A stretch of DNA of 64,000 nt, taken from assembly GCA_903813345.2 (NCBI GenBank), contig CAIIXF020000005.1, forward strand, positions 11,161,375 to 11,225,374, written 5' to 3'. The stretch is from Owenia fusiformis. Lineage: Eukaryota > Annelida > Polychaeta > Sabellida > Oweniidae. Below, one piece after another: positions 10,601 through 22,790 of the stretch (positions are counted from its first letter, which is position 1; each line of letters begins with the position of its first letter). Under the pieces are notes generated by a model. The model saw nothing but the letters and a program-made list of their open reading frames with translations, did no database searches and was not told the origin of the DNA. The position numbers were made by a program, and so were the translations under genes.

Positions 10601-12305
10601 TCCAGGGGGTTAAAAACCACTTAAAGGTGCTCAGAATGGAGAAAAGCTGCCAAGGGCCAAGGGGTGTTCGCCCCCAACCCCCTACGGTCCTGACGTTGCA
10701 CATGGATTGCTTCTCCATTTGAGCGATAAAAAATGTAATGCTTTCTTCATGACAGTTCGGATGTTTTGTTTGTTTCAATGCTCTTGTGATTTAACAGTTT
10801 GCACTTCACTTGTTGTTGACTGTGTACTGCATTTGCTCTAAATTGGTATCTCCATGGACTTGAAGAAGAGTTTCCAATCCATTTCTTCGGGTCCATAGTA
10901 TTTCTAATTCGCTCAAATAAAACGGGCACCACAATTCAAGTTAGTTTTCCAAAATATCATTCGGAAATACTCATTACCCTCACACTGTAACTTTGTTTAC
11001 CACATTACTCACATAATACTCACTATATAGCACCCTCACTATTCAAACCAAATCTTTTTCAGTACGTTGGTTTGTTATGACGTCTTTGATTGGATCAAAC
11101 TGGGAAGCACGTGTTGCTATAGTAACCAATAAAATGGCACTTTCAATGTAGGATTTTAATTTAAACAAAGTTGACCCAATAAATAAAAGCAAATCGATGT
11201 TCTTAATAATCTACTAAAACTCAATTCAGCATCGATTTTGTATTAAACGAAATGGAAGCATTAAAAAGGAAAATTTTAATTACACAAATTCCCTAGAACT
11301 CACGTAATAAGTTGGATGAAATAATGAGTGTGGAAAATACTTCCATGGCAACTACGCTGGAGATAATTGAATTAAGGCGAAAATGGTCGATTGAAAATAC
11401 TTGATCTACTTTAGAAGATGGTATAGTTTCTGGGGCATTCTAATGATTACAGTATTACCCTATTTATCATCATTAACGCCACGGTGCTTAGGTATTTTGT
11501 TAAGCTTACTGTACTACCAGGGGAAGTTAAACAAGTTTCGTTTTTTCTATAATGATGTTTCTCGCATGACGACACTCATTACCTGAGATAAATACATCCT
11601 AATCAGGGGGATTAAAGGTGTAACGAAAACTTGAGACGATTGAAGAAATGTCAATGTATTTTGCTTACAACATTCCATGCTCTACCTATTTTCCTAATGG
11701 TCTTTTACTTCATATCTTCAACAGCATTTGATCTTTTTAATTTGAAGTTGAAAGACAAAATATATTCAAAAATGGGCAACCCCTTTTCAATTTTTGAGTT
11801 TGAATATCCGCATCTTAAATCTTCAATAACAAATAACTCTTTTTTATCTATTTTTTATTTTAAGTTGACAGCAATTGTGTATATTCTCCTACTTAGCATG
11901 AATAGAATTGAGAATTGTCAAAGTGGCAGCTGATTCTTTTATTGTATTACCACCAGAAGTCGTGACATACTCGTATTGTTATACTATTCTGAACGGTGTT
12001 CGGCATTTGGCAGTTGGTGGTCGGCGGTTGTCGTTCGATATCTGTAACAAATGGCAGGTGGTGACATTTATATACATTGTTTATATATTCATATTTGATG
12101 GCTGGGTTTCTTGTGTATTACCTGTGAAATGATACATAGAAATAACTTACTTGAATTCAGATAATGAAATACGGCTTGCAATGAGAACACAAGAATGTTT
12201 TTTGAGCAGAGTGTCTCCATCATTTAACAAAGTCTCTTATGTCACTTGTCTCAGTTATCTGAATTCAACAGTTAGTGTGATATTCATCAACATAATACTA
12301 TAAGT
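7628..12305. other. Non-coding stretch, no gene recognised
   Basis: 4.7 kb of AT-rich sequence with only short chance frames. A GC-richer segment at 10664-10698 (GGGTGTTCG...CCCCCTACGGTCCTGACGTTG) resembles 59865-59904 and is probably the end of a dispersed repeat. The sequence around 10115-10150 has a B-box-like GATTCGAATCC but no tRNA fold that I can build. Confidence 0.4.
10664..10698 (+). repeat. Dispersed repeat fragment (copy 1 of 2)
   Basis: It shares the order GGGTGTTCG, CCAACCCCC, CGGTCCT, ACGTTG with 59865-59904. The short GC-rich match in otherwise AT-rich DNA suggests two ends of one repeat family of unknown type. Confidence 0.4.
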
Positions 12306-12439
12306 TATTCAATGATTCGAGTAAAATACAGAAAATATTCTTCCCGAGAAGGTCGTATTTCACGATGCGCTAGCAGAGTGAAATACAGACCTTCAAGGGA
12401 AGAGTATTTTCTGTATTTTACGAGAAATCATTGAGTAAC
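12304..12439. repeat. Long hairpin, 60-bp arms
   Basis: 12304-12363 is the near-exact complement of 12379-12439, separated by a ~15-nt loop. The arms contain GTAAAATACAGAAAATA and CTTCCC...AAGGTC. It forms the left part of a larger foldback element. Confidence 0.85.
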
Positions 12440-13046
12440 GTTTTTATTCCATGATTACTCAATTAAAACTCCCCTAAATCAAGTCCATTTCCTTGGCTTG
12501 GGACCGGAGAAACAGATCAACTTTCTCACCTCAAATATATTTTACATCGAAATCCCTTCAAAGTCTTTTCGGCCTTGTTGTTTGCTTTTATTGTATTATA
12601 AGTTTGATTTCAATTATTTTTTCTTCAATTTCATCAGCTGGAAGTGCAGTGTAGCGAAACGTTTTTTCGACTTTCGTCTGCCATATTGGATTTTTACTAG
12701 TTCATGAAAACAATGTTCATGCTTCATATTGATTTTTTGTTATATTTTGTTATATTTACCGATGCGTGTTTTATCCTAAAATTATAAAGTTTGATGATCA
12801 CCGTATCATTTCCTGATATTCAAATCAGATATTTGTAGCAAAATGCAATATTAGCATGCGTTGATTTTTTCAGTAATAGTCATATCCTTGATGGAAATCT
12901 GAGGCGTTGGGATATGGACCGTATCCCAACACTGACGTCATGTTCACTCTGTATCCAACGCTCAGTGGAATTTGCGTGTAAATACAGGATATATTTAAGT
13001 CACGTGGACCAATCAGATTGCTGAGAATTTTACCATCATGGAATAA
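12306..13046. mobile_element. Foldback-type DNA element
   Basis: TTATTC(A/C)ATGAT occurs at the left edge and again at 12444-12455, and its exact complement ATCATGGAATAA sits at 13035-13046. The element therefore has a hairpin at the left and a matching inverted end at the right. A second internal inverted motif, GTTGGGATA / TATCCCAAC, lies at ~12907-12940. No coding capacity and no clear target duplication. Confidence 0.5.
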
Positions 13047-13689
13047 AAGTATATATTACAAGTATCGTGCGTGTATCCATTTTTGGCAATGGCTTTTCTA
13101 AAGATTGATGCTCTTTAGTTATTAACAATATGTTTCTGTCAATGTAATATCAAAATGACTTTTAATTCTTATTTCTAAAATAGAATGTTACCTAGCTCGA
13201 TCAATAAAACTTGGCAAAACTGATCGAGGGAGCAGTCATTTTGTTTGTGCTTGTCTATCTAAATGATATAGCAGTGTTTTAGCATTGTGGGGTCCCCAGT
13301 CTCCACTATCCCTTAGAATTTCCTAATGGTTTCAGATGAAGAGAGACTCTGATAAATCAAAAATGTATTTCAGTAGGTTAGACAAAATACTACGTTTTTT
13401 GCCTGTTTTGATCAATTTTATAATTTGACAGGTTCAGTTAAAAGGCTTCTGACAGGCCGGGAAGTGTCTGAAATCCACAATTTCCTAATATTGATAAAAT
13501 CGATCCAAAATGATTATTTGATCAATATAAATTACATAATTGCTGACAACGATGTATTAGGCCTAGGCTATCATGCTTATGTCACCACCAATAACAATTC
13601 CTTGCTAATTTAAGGATAATCATTCATAATACGTAATCGAGCAAGATATTATGGTCAGTGAATCAAATACGTACTCTCAAACCTTTCAC
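13047..13689. other. Non-coding gap
   Basis: No gene, repeat or RNA signature recognised. Confidence 0.4.
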
Positions 13690-14645
13690 AACTCCGTCAT
13701 CCCGTATCCCCAAGTCCCCAAGTCATATTTGGCACAATTGAAGCCTGTTCAAAGTTCACCAACAAGTTCTATTGGTCTATTCCAAATGGGTAACATTTTA
13801 TGACCATTTTAAAAAACATGCTCAAAATGCCGAACTTGTTTTTTGAGGCAAACTTGAACGCATCGGGAGAAGTTTTCGGACTACACGCCAACATATATCT
13901 TGTGTAATGACTCTCATTTTTCTTCAAATCTCTTATTTCAACTCTCTATTGCATCTATGCTTGTTAAGTTGTTACATTAGGCCATAAGAAGTAGATTCTG
14001 TGTTTTGCGTCCTGGCAAAATCCAAATCATGCAAGGGTACAAGGAAAACAAACACAAACTCAAGACAAAACACAAACTTGTTTGCTGAGGAATGTATACA
14101 TTTTATGGGCATAAAAAGGGATGGCATCCAATTTGCAGTGATACAAACACAGATCTATACATTTTATACAATATATTTAAACATAGCTATTATTCAAGGG
14201 TAAAAAATAAGAAAACACACAATGTATGCCAAACTAATTAATAACACTGACAATTTTGACGCACGTCAAATTATCCGCCATTTCGTCTGATTCCGATTGA
14301 ACGAAATGTGATGGTACTTTCAGACCCTTGTAATTGCTATTTGGATGTGTTTCTTTTTTCTGATTTACTCAAAATCGTGCAAGCAAGGGGACGCAAAACA
14401 AAGAATCTACTTCTTATGGCCTTGTCTATGAAATAGTCCCAATAATAAAATTTTGGGATTCATATTGGGTGATTTTGGGATGTTTAGGCATTTGGAGCAT
14501 GTTTTGCAGAATGGCCATAATTGGAGTAGACAAATGGATCTTACTACAATGAAACAAGGTTCAATTGTACCAAATATGACTTAAACCCATACCGGATGAC
14601 TAAGTTATTAAAATCTGTTTGGGTTGCCTTTTCTTGCTCACCCTG
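13690..14645. mobile_element. Mariner-ended element with long, decayed inverted repeats
   Basis: The right end is CTCACCCTG followed by TA (14646-14647). From there inward the complement reads GTCATCCGGTA ... AAGTCATATTTGGTACAATT, which aligns with 13695-13830 over ~150 bp (including AACATGCTC-AAATGCC). The outer left end appears eroded. A second, tighter inverted repeat of ~33 bp (GGCCATAAGAAGTAGATTCT) lies inside at 13980-14012 and 14389-14421. It may be a nested element of ~440 bp. Confidence 0.6.
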
Positions 14646-15239
14646 TACACGCACAGTATAAATATTAGAATTTTTAGGCTAATGGCAGCGTAATGTAAAC
14701 TCGTTGTACTCTGAGGCGACAATTTGCACCAGAGGCAATAAGTATTTTGAGGCAATTTTGATATTTCGAGGTAAATCGATCTGGCCAAAATTAATGATTA
14801 CGTATCAAGTGAAAGTGAACAAATACTCGTAGTTCATTTCCAACACTAATCCTACAAGTCCTGCTTTATCGATCTATTGTCTATTGTAAAATGTATTTTT
14901 CATTTCACTTTATTTCAAAATGTCAAATAGTCTATATGTCAAATGTCAAGTATTCACGGTCCAGTAAAATGTCAATTTAAATTATTCTGTCAGGGTCTCC
15001 AAAACACAACGAGACTTATTACTAAGAGTAGCAAACACTTGGACAAATGATTTATCACGGGGGTAAAGCAGACCCGATGATGCAATGAGCTTGCTCGGCG
15101 GTATCATGACTGTGTAACGGGTTTTAATGTACAAGTATAAGTGTGCTCGGCGGTAGGTTCAAACAACGCGGATCCTCAAAGCATGTGCTCATGGTATATT
15201 CGTGTTTTAACACCCGTGTTTATGCAAAGTGAATAAAAT
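14646..15239. other. Non-coding gap
   Basis: No gene seen. A 13-nt phrase TGCTCGGCGGTA occurs twice (near 15094 and 15144). Confidence 0.35.
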
Positions 15240-15358
15240 AATGGTGTCTCTCGGTTATGCATGGGTTCATTCCTGCACTCCTTAATTAAAATTACGTATA
15301 CATCCCGAGATTTGAGGCTAACCCACAATGAGACTAGAGCATTATCAGAGACACCATT
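15240..15358. mobile_element. Small MITE
   Basis: AATGGTGTCTCT at the left is exactly inverted at the right (AGAGACACCATT), followed inward by TTATGC / GCATTA. A 119-bp unit with no coding sequence. Superfamily unknown. Confidence 0.45.
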
Positions 15359-16694
15359 GATTGTACAACTCTTATATTGGCTAACATTTTGCAAGAAAAT
15401 TAGTGCATTATGTCATCAAGGTCAGAGGTCAAAATATAAAATCATTTGAAATAATGAAGATTTGAAGTCAACGGATTCCTGTATGAGTTTCTCAGTAATG
15501 AAGTTGTATGTAGTGTCTTCTAGCGCTATTTTTTGTTTGTAATCTTGCCCTTTGTGCTTCCTCACTTAGAAACTCAAAATGGTCAATGGTAAACTGACTT
15601 GTTCATTTACAAAGTGAAATTCTAAATTGGATACTGTATCAGGTCTAGTGAATTAGAAGTCATCGATAATTATGCATAACGATCAATAAGTTATAAGTCG
15701 GTTAAAAGTAAGAGAGCTACATGAGTTCAATGATTAGTCAAAGATTGCGCCTCAACCAAAGTTATCAAGCATTGCGTCGAAACGTACTAAAGTCTCTCCA
15801 ATGGAGGATACCTAGAACAACCTTTGACATAGTATGGAAAGATTATATACACAAGCATCTTAGACTAATGACGGAAAATACTAAAACAGACGAGCATCCG
15901 TTTTAAGGTTAATTGGAAACTATAGACACTGGAACACAATTAGTTGAGCCATCATCAAAATCAACAACGTCTTTAATGTAAGCGGTTGCGATCGGATCAT
16001 GGGACTCAGCCGCGAAGAATAAGGTTCATTGTATTCTAAGGAAAACATATGATTCAATGAAATTGACTTTTGTTACAAGTTGTTATCGTTGGAAACTTTC
16101 GAATCAGTAAAATACAATTATTCTTTAGACAGAATCGCCGCAGGTAGGCAAATAAACAGGAGAATGAAAACATTATAGTAGAGCTAGTATATCATACTAT
16201 CGAAGATCACATTTATTTTTTCAATAGCACTCACGAGGGTTATACTGTATTATTTCTACCCTCATAGAGTTCTAATTAACGTTTTATAGGCTATTGGTCG
16301 TGCCAAAGTAAGTTGGTCGGCTTTCTCAATGGCTCCCATTAACAATCACTAATAATTTGACTTTGCGTAGCGATCATTCTTAGCCACGAGGGAAAATAAG
16401 TAGTATTGATTGATTCAGGTATTACTTGTACATATCCACAAATCCTCTATGCCAGATTTCTTAAAGAAATGTTTTATGTTTTACCAGATTCGAGCAATTG
16501 AATACAGGTGCGAATGACGAGATGAAAGCGTATGTCAAGATTGGAGAGGGATTTTCCAACAAGTTTTCACACTCGGATGCCAGCCGACTGGAACAACTAC
16601 ATCCGTGAGATCGTTTCAACAAAAACAAAACCTGGGCGAAAACTAGAATAGGATCATACGGGAACTATCTCACTCCACTCCGGAATCATATACC
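15359..16694. other. Upstream region of the receptor gene
   Basis: The 1.3 kb before the receptor start codon should hold its promoter and 5' leader, but I see no clear TATA box or initiator. A 61-codon ATG-started frame at 15721-15906 is basic and fairly protein-like. It has no recognisable domain and may be chance. Confidence 0.35.
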
Positions 16695-16770
16695 ATGGAA
16701 CAGACAGGTTGGCTTCGGATAGGCCTTTTTTATATCTACCTCGTGGGTTGCTTTTCTGCGAAAAATAAAG
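16695..16770 (+). CDS. Nicotinic-receptor-like subunit, exon 1 (signal peptide)
   Basis: The ATG at 16695 lies in a strong ACCATGG context. It opens 25 codons plus one base encoding a classic secretory signal: a short polar start (MEQTGWLR), a hydrophobic core (IGLFYIYLVG) and a likely cleavage site after CFSA. The exon ends AAAG|GTAAGT, a near-consensus donor at 16771. Phase 1 agrees with the next two exons. Subunits of pentameric Cys-loop channels begin with such a peptide. The product would be a plasma-membrane ligand-gated cation channel subunit if the family call from exon 3 is right. The upstream leader and transcription start are not defined by the sequence. Confidence 0.75.
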
Positions 16771-17428
16771 GTAAGTCACTGGTTACATAATCGTGGGGTT
16801 CATTTCATTAATTAGATAAGCTTGTCCGCTTTCTATCAATAATGAACAGGTTTCCTTCCTTGTTTAAGGATTGAGGAGAATAGTATTTCATTTGCATAAT
16901 TGTATCACCGTACCACATATTATTAGACACGATCGCTGCATTGGCCTATCAACCATGGGTTTTACAAGTCTTAGCACTAAATATGATATTTTTACATGCC
17001 TTTATAGTAAACACGTTCAATATTAAAGAAACTCTCAAGTTCTACTTCATATTTATCAATTGCAAGAGATGTGATCATAAGATCCCCTAGATTGTACAAT
17101 CTAGTAGGGGTAAGTGAAGTCACATTGACCGTTCGTGAGCTATGAAAGCAAAGGTATCATTGCTACTTCTAGTTATCACCTTACTAGACCTTATATTTTT
17201 ATACCTCGATTCATAGGAGCAATCAGCATGTGTGCTTGACGTGGTAATCCTCGTTGTTTTTAAAAACCTACCAAGACAGACATTTAGAATATCATCCAAC
17301 ATCTTATCACAGGGAGATCATAACAAATATGTGTTTATTGAAACTGTTGCCATTTCAAAGTAGTCATCGCGGTATCGCGGTACTGTTTTGATAGTATAAG
17401 CTACAATAACTATCATCTTCTCATACAG
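16771..17428 (+). other. Intron 1 of the receptor gene (658 bp)
   Basis: It begins GTAAGT and ends TTCTCATACAG. A 27-nt hairpin at 17084-17110 (CCCCTAGATTG...CTAGTAGGGG) is the only structure noticed. Confidence 0.7.
17084..17110. repeat. Short perfect-stem hairpin in intron 1
   Basis: CCCCTAGATTGT pairs with ACAATCTAGTAGGGG apart from a small bulge. Function unknown. Confidence 0.5.
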
Positions 17429-17506
17429 AACTCCTTCAAGAGAGCGAGGAGTTGGTCAAAGGAGATTCAGATATGTCAAGGAGATACAACCCTCTCAATC
17501 AATCAG
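17429..17506 (+). CDS. Nicotinic-receptor-like subunit, exon 2 (26-codon cassette)
   Basis: The exon is bounded by TTCTCATACAG and CAG|GTCAGT. Its 78 nt join exon 1 in frame (AAA-G|AA) and leave phase 1 again, so it is a symmetric cassette that can be included or skipped without a frameshift. The encoded stretch is acidic, then basic (ELLQESEELV ... MSRRYNPLNQS). It lies where receptor subunits have the linker between signal peptide and N-terminal helix. The order EE-x-L ... R-x-YNP resembles that of exon 3, so it may be a diverged exon duplication or an alternative first helix (inference). It could also be an extra linker. The splice sites and frame are good evidence that it is real; its function is not known. 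Confidence 0.62.
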
Positions 17507-19551
17507 GTCAGTGTTGCAGTGATTTGCACGGGTGATGAAGTGACAAGGTTGATTCCGACATTTTCATCTCGAGCTACATCGTGGTCATATATATCTTCTT
17601 GTTTTTGACAACTCTGATCCATCCTTTCCATCCATCAATCAAAGTACACATACCTTTTAGATTTTTTTCATTTTTCATTAGGTATAGTGCTCATCGCATT
17701 AACCACGGTTGCTCATCCCAAAGTAGTTCCCATAGTAAACCAGCATCTTTAAATCGCCTTATGACCATGGCCACTACTCATGCAGACCCTGTCGGAATCT
17801 TCCATACGCTTCTGCGTGTCTCTTCCCAGTCTGCTCTTTTCTGGGTCCTCCAACAAATCTAGCTTTTGTCAGAGTTATCGTGTGGATGTGGTCACTGCTC
17901 TCTAAACGCCTGTTGTCACGTATATGAACTGTCAAATTCTAGATCTAATTACTATCTCCATCAATTTCCTTCAAAGTGAGTTGATGACCGAACATTCTTG
18001 AAATCCCTATGTATGACTAGCCTTGTGCCACGAGAGGGGCCATACTATTTGAAGCATTTTCTCGAAATGCACTGAATTTATCTTTACTAAGATGGAACAG
18101 TTTTAAATAGATGGAACAATTTTAAATAGATCGATTTCATAACTTTCAAAAGAAAGATTATTTTAAACTTTTACACAAAATGTGTTAAGCAAATAGGCTG
18201 ATTGGTTTTTGCAATAAATTATTTTATTTACTAGTATATGAGTTGATATTGTTTATTGGGCATCGCAGCCCTCTTGTTTCCCCATTGGTTAGAATATATG
18301 CAATTCCATTTTCAGACTTTCTTAATTAAAAACAAAACCAATATTTCTTATTGTCACTAATGTAGTTAAGGTATTCGATCTTAATCTGTTGTCCGAAACT
18401 GCATCCAAACTGCCAATGATATGAACTGAACTCAATAGACAAAGACTTCGAGAATGTTCAATTCAACCTATCGTGTGCTGTGCTCTGTATTCTTTGCAGC
18501 TTCATCACTTATATACTCACTATATGCAATCATGTCTCCAATTATTTCGGTATTTACATGTTTGCATTCATATGCATGCTCACATTTTAGGTTGTGTGTT
18601 TGGGTGTAATGCTATCAATCGTGTACCACGTCGAGAGTCTTTAAACTGTTTGTCGTGCCTCATGTCTCATGTGTCTTTTGCATGTAAACTATAATAAAGC
18701 ATTCAAGGACAGTCATGGAACGTGGATTATAGCATGAATGAGGACTCAGTCGCAAGCTCCTTGCAATTGCCCCTACACTTTCTAATACGAGTTGTAGGGA
18801 TACTTTGTTTTTCTCTATTAACACGGTCGTAAATAGGACCAAATGAGTGGAGGGGGATGATGTGATTTCCGCTAGAGAATTCAAAAATTCTGTTTTATTT
18901 CTTCATGAGAAATTTATTAAATAATCATTAAATGAATAGGCACACGGTGTGGTAGGTCTTCTACTATGATTTTTAACTGATACGCGAACTATAGGAGATC
19001 TATTCAAAAAGGCGCTACGTCAACTGATTGCAAAAGTTTTCCTATAAATCAAGCATTGGAGGTCTTATTGTAAATTCCGAGTATTCAAAATACGCATAAT
19101 CATGTAAAACGTGTATTTGTGGCAGTAAGGTCACATGTGGTATATCTATATGTTCGAGTTACCTATTCCAATAAACCACAAGCTTGTTTCCTGACCGGTT
19201 TTCCTTTGAACATATTTCATCACTAATCTTCATGACCATCTTCGATTTCTAGGTCAAGCGTTCTGGATTCATTTTTCAAGTGCTCTATCCGATATCCAGA
19301 TCACTTATCCAATGTCTTCTGCTTAATAACTTCGACTCTAGCATTGAATTCCAAATGAACAATATTAAGTGTGGTTAGATGCCTTAAAAAAGAATATGAT
19401 GGAAAATTGTGTGACTTCTATGATATTATGTATATTGTATATGTCAATGTAACTGCTTTCAAATGTTTTTCTATGAATAAAAAAGGAATAAAAAAACAAT
19501 TAAAACAACATTTAAAACAATTGAATTTCATAACTAATTTAACAAAAGATT
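17507..19551. other. Intronic stretch without gene
   Basis: No coding exon or repeat family recognised. A local 21-bp duplication (GATGGAACA(A/G)TTTTAAATA) occurs at ~18092-18130. Confidence 0.4.
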
Positions 19552-19690
19552 GGTAGTTTCTTCCAACTTCTTAAAATACACTTTCTTAATAACAAATGAC
19601 TGGTAGTTTCCTCTAAGTTCTTAAGGGACACTTTCTTAAAAAATATTTGGTAGTTTCCTCCAAAATCTTAAAATATACTTTCTCAAAACC
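19552..19690 (+). repeat. Three-copy ~48-bp tandem repeat
   Basis: Units beginning GGTAGTTTC(T/C)TC start at 19552, 19602 and 19649, each followed by CTTAA...ACACTTTCTTAA. Confidence 0.7.
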
Positions 19691-21059
19691 GTTTTTGGAA
19701 TATTGGTATTGACGATCGGCGTCTGTAACAAATTCTTACAACTTCCAATAACTTAACAAATACTGTTTAGACTGACTTCAATTTTTTTCAAAATAATCTA
19801 CAAGTTTTCAGAAGTTCAAAGACTTTAGACTAAGATTTGACTTCGATGACCTTTTCAAGGTAAAAAAGGTTAAAAAGGTCAAAAGGTATTTTTTCAACTT
19901 TCTTCAAAATAGACCTATTTATCATTTATCATCTACAGAGTTATCAGAAATTCAAATCTGACTTAAGATGACATTTTGTCATGTTAATTTTAATCATTCG
20001 GTTGGATTGCCTCCCTTTTCGAATATTTGCTTTTAGAAATGTTAAAACAACTGGTTTGTCCTTAAAAGATTCATAAGTTTATATTCCAAGAAACATTCTA
20101 AAGGAACGGATACGCTGCTTATAGCTATAGTAACTTTACTTATGGTTTGCATAGGAATGTATGGGATTTCCGAAGAGATCATACCCGGGCGCAGAGATTA
20201 GAATTTAAAGGGTAAGGGGATCACCAATTGCTGGTCATTCAGTTCTGACTTTTTAAATTTTCAATTTGACAGCTAACGCATCGTTGAGTACTCTAATAGT
20301 TTGAATGATGTAATTTATTCATGTGTTTCTTTCTGTTTGAAAATTGCCAATTGCGTTTTATTTGCCGATGGAACTTAACCACGTGCCTTACATTATGGGA
20401 ACTTTTGTAAAAAATAGATTGTTTTGACCCCTTGTTTACGTTCATCTCCTACACTTAGCATGGCGGTAAAATTGATCTTCCTTAAATCCAAGTATCCCTG
20501 AATCATGCACATGTATTGGTTTTGTTTCAAAACAAGTTTGATATAAGAACAATGTAAATGGAAATGACGTATCGGAATGCGAAATGACACTATTCTATTG
20601 AAAAGAAAATATTAGTTCTATTAAATATTTATTACTGGTATACATATCATAATATCGACAATTATTTGTCTATAGATATAACACTTCATTAGTACTCCAA
20701 GTTCTATGGAATAACAGAAGCTACGGACTTTCTTGGGAACTTTTGGATGAACTCCATACCCAATGGTTTGCACAACAATAATTTGATCCGAATGTTGTGT
20801 AACATATTTATGCAATCGAAAATAATTATGATATGAAAGATAAACGTTACATCATTGAAAACCTGCTTTGCATACTTGGCTCTCACAGACTATTTAATCT
20901 GGCATATGTTCAATGCAATATATCAGTAAATATGTTTATCTAATAACGGAGGCGTTTCTGGCGATCCGATTGGCCAACGTGACGTGTTGGATATGACCCG
21001 ATAGAATTAAATAATGTGCATCGTGTGCTATATGTCTATTTTTCCCCTAGTCAAAATAT
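19691..21059. other. Intronic stretch without gene
   Basis: No exon or element recognised. Contains a short tract of AAGGTNAAAAAGG repeats at ~19855-19890. Confidence 0.35.
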
Positions 21060-21430
21060 CCCTTGAATCAACTACACTCCAGGATAGTCTTGCTTCAACA
21101 CCGTGGGCCACCTCCCCGTGTAATTAACCAACCCAACACTATACAAGAAAGGTGACGTACGCGGGGGTAGGTACATACTACATACACAGGGTCTTGAAGC
21201 AAGACTAACCCGAAGAATTTCGATTGAAAGCAATGACAACCACTTGCATTGCTGATGTTCGTAGAAGTTTATATTAAGATATTTAATTAGATAAGATCAT
21301 TATTGATTTATGATAAACCAGGTGCGAATGATGAATCCGAGTATTTGCTCATTAAACAATTCATTTCATAAATGACTATTCATGTACAAATATACATCAA
21401 ATAAAGCCTTCAGGAATGTAGCCCTTTTCT
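21060..21430 (+). repeat. Diverged intronic duplication, copy A
   Basis: It aligns with 22495-22790. Shared landmarks in the same order are ATCAACWACACT, CTTGCTGAT-TTCRTAG, AAGATATTT, ATTATTGATTTA, ATAAACCAGGTG, GAGTATTTGCTCATTAAA, ATACATCAAA and GAATGTAG. This copy holds an extra 123-bp MITE (21085-21207) missing from copy B. Confidence 0.7.
21085..21207. mobile_element. MITE with TA duplication inside duplication copy A
   Basis: The left end TAGTCTTGCTTCAACACC and right end GGTCTTGAAGCAAGACTA are inverted copies. The outer TA is probably the target duplication. The related sequence at 22495-22530 lacks it, giving a natural empty site. Confidence 0.75.
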
Positions 21431-22494
21431 ATGTGTTATGATAACTGAAAGTGATATGAAATATTAGAGGGCAAGTTCATCCATCTGGGAAAACCTTTGA
21501 TTCTCATCAGTGCATTATTTATATTAGGTGAGGGAGGAGGATGTTAAACACTGTTTTTGTGCGTAAAACTAGTTAATACATTTTGTGGATTTTGGGGACG
21601 CGAAAAGTTACGCTCTGAGTTTTTTTGCATACTGAGAGGTAACACCTCTTGTACGTGTTTCCACTTTTCACACTTGTGCTGACATATTCAAAAGATCTAG
21701 GCACGGTATGTTATATTTGGTTCAAATCAATATACATAATATGTATGATGCTTATTGTCTTCTCAACGATATAAAACCCTTTACTATAAAGCTCTAAAAT
21801 TGTAAAATAAGATTTATGCCAGATGATGTTTTTGTTAAAATGTCATGGAACAATTGGTAAACACATTTTTCTGTAAAACAATTGTATTACTTGAGGCTCG
21901 GCTTATCAAAACTAATGACTATTAAACGGTGTATTTGTATCTTAGATTATTGTTTTGGTTATTGGGGATTTGCTTTCTTATGTCTGATTTACTCTTTAAG
22001 TGTTTTTATACTGTTGGTTATTGCCCTTGTGATACTTGAATGTATACTGTAGAACCTTTGTATATTGAACATTTTTTGCCGAGAAAAATGTCAGTGTTGG
22101 TAGGTGATCACTTCAGAGAGGGTAATTTATACATAAGTCAGAAGAGTATGTGTGGAGGAAGGGTGTCCACTAGGGACAAGTATTCACTAGAGAGAGGTGT
22201 TCACTAAGACGGACTTTACTGCAAATTCAAACCACAATCTCAGTATCAGGCTTACATGGTCATAACCACCAGGGGGTCCTGTCGGTTTCGGCAAACAAAC
22301 ACACCTATCAAGCATCGTTGCTTACTGGAAAAGTGTATTAAAAATAATTGGTTATAAGTACATTTTGCATCACTGATGAATGCATCGTTGTCCAAAAGAA
22401 AATTATTTGTTTGCCTTGACTTTATTGATAGATAACACCTGGTCGAATTGAAGTGTATCATGTGCTATAATTTATTTTCTCAATCTTTAATTCC
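21431..22494. other. Intronic stretch without gene
   Basis: Sequence between the two duplicated segments. No gene or element recognised. Confidence 0.35.
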
Positions 22495-22790
22495 GTTAAA
22501 TCAACAACACTTCAAGAATAATGATCGAAAACATTGTTTTTGTTGTAAAAACAAGGTCTAAAGAGTTAGATGAAGCGTTTGCAATGAGAACACTTGCTGA
22601 TATTCATAGTATTTCAAATTAAGATATTTACCTAGAGAAGATGTAGATCATTATTGATTTACCATAAACCAGGTGTAAAAGGTAAATCAGAGTATTTGCT
22701 CATTAAAACATTTATTTCGCATTGCTTGTTTTTAAGAAAATATACATCAAAGAACTTACATGCGTGAATGTAGACATTTTTTATGTAAAA
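22495..22790 (+). repeat. Diverged intronic duplication, copy B
   Basis: Partner of 21060-21430, ~1.4 kb downstream in the same orientation, without the MITE insertion. Confidence 0.7.
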
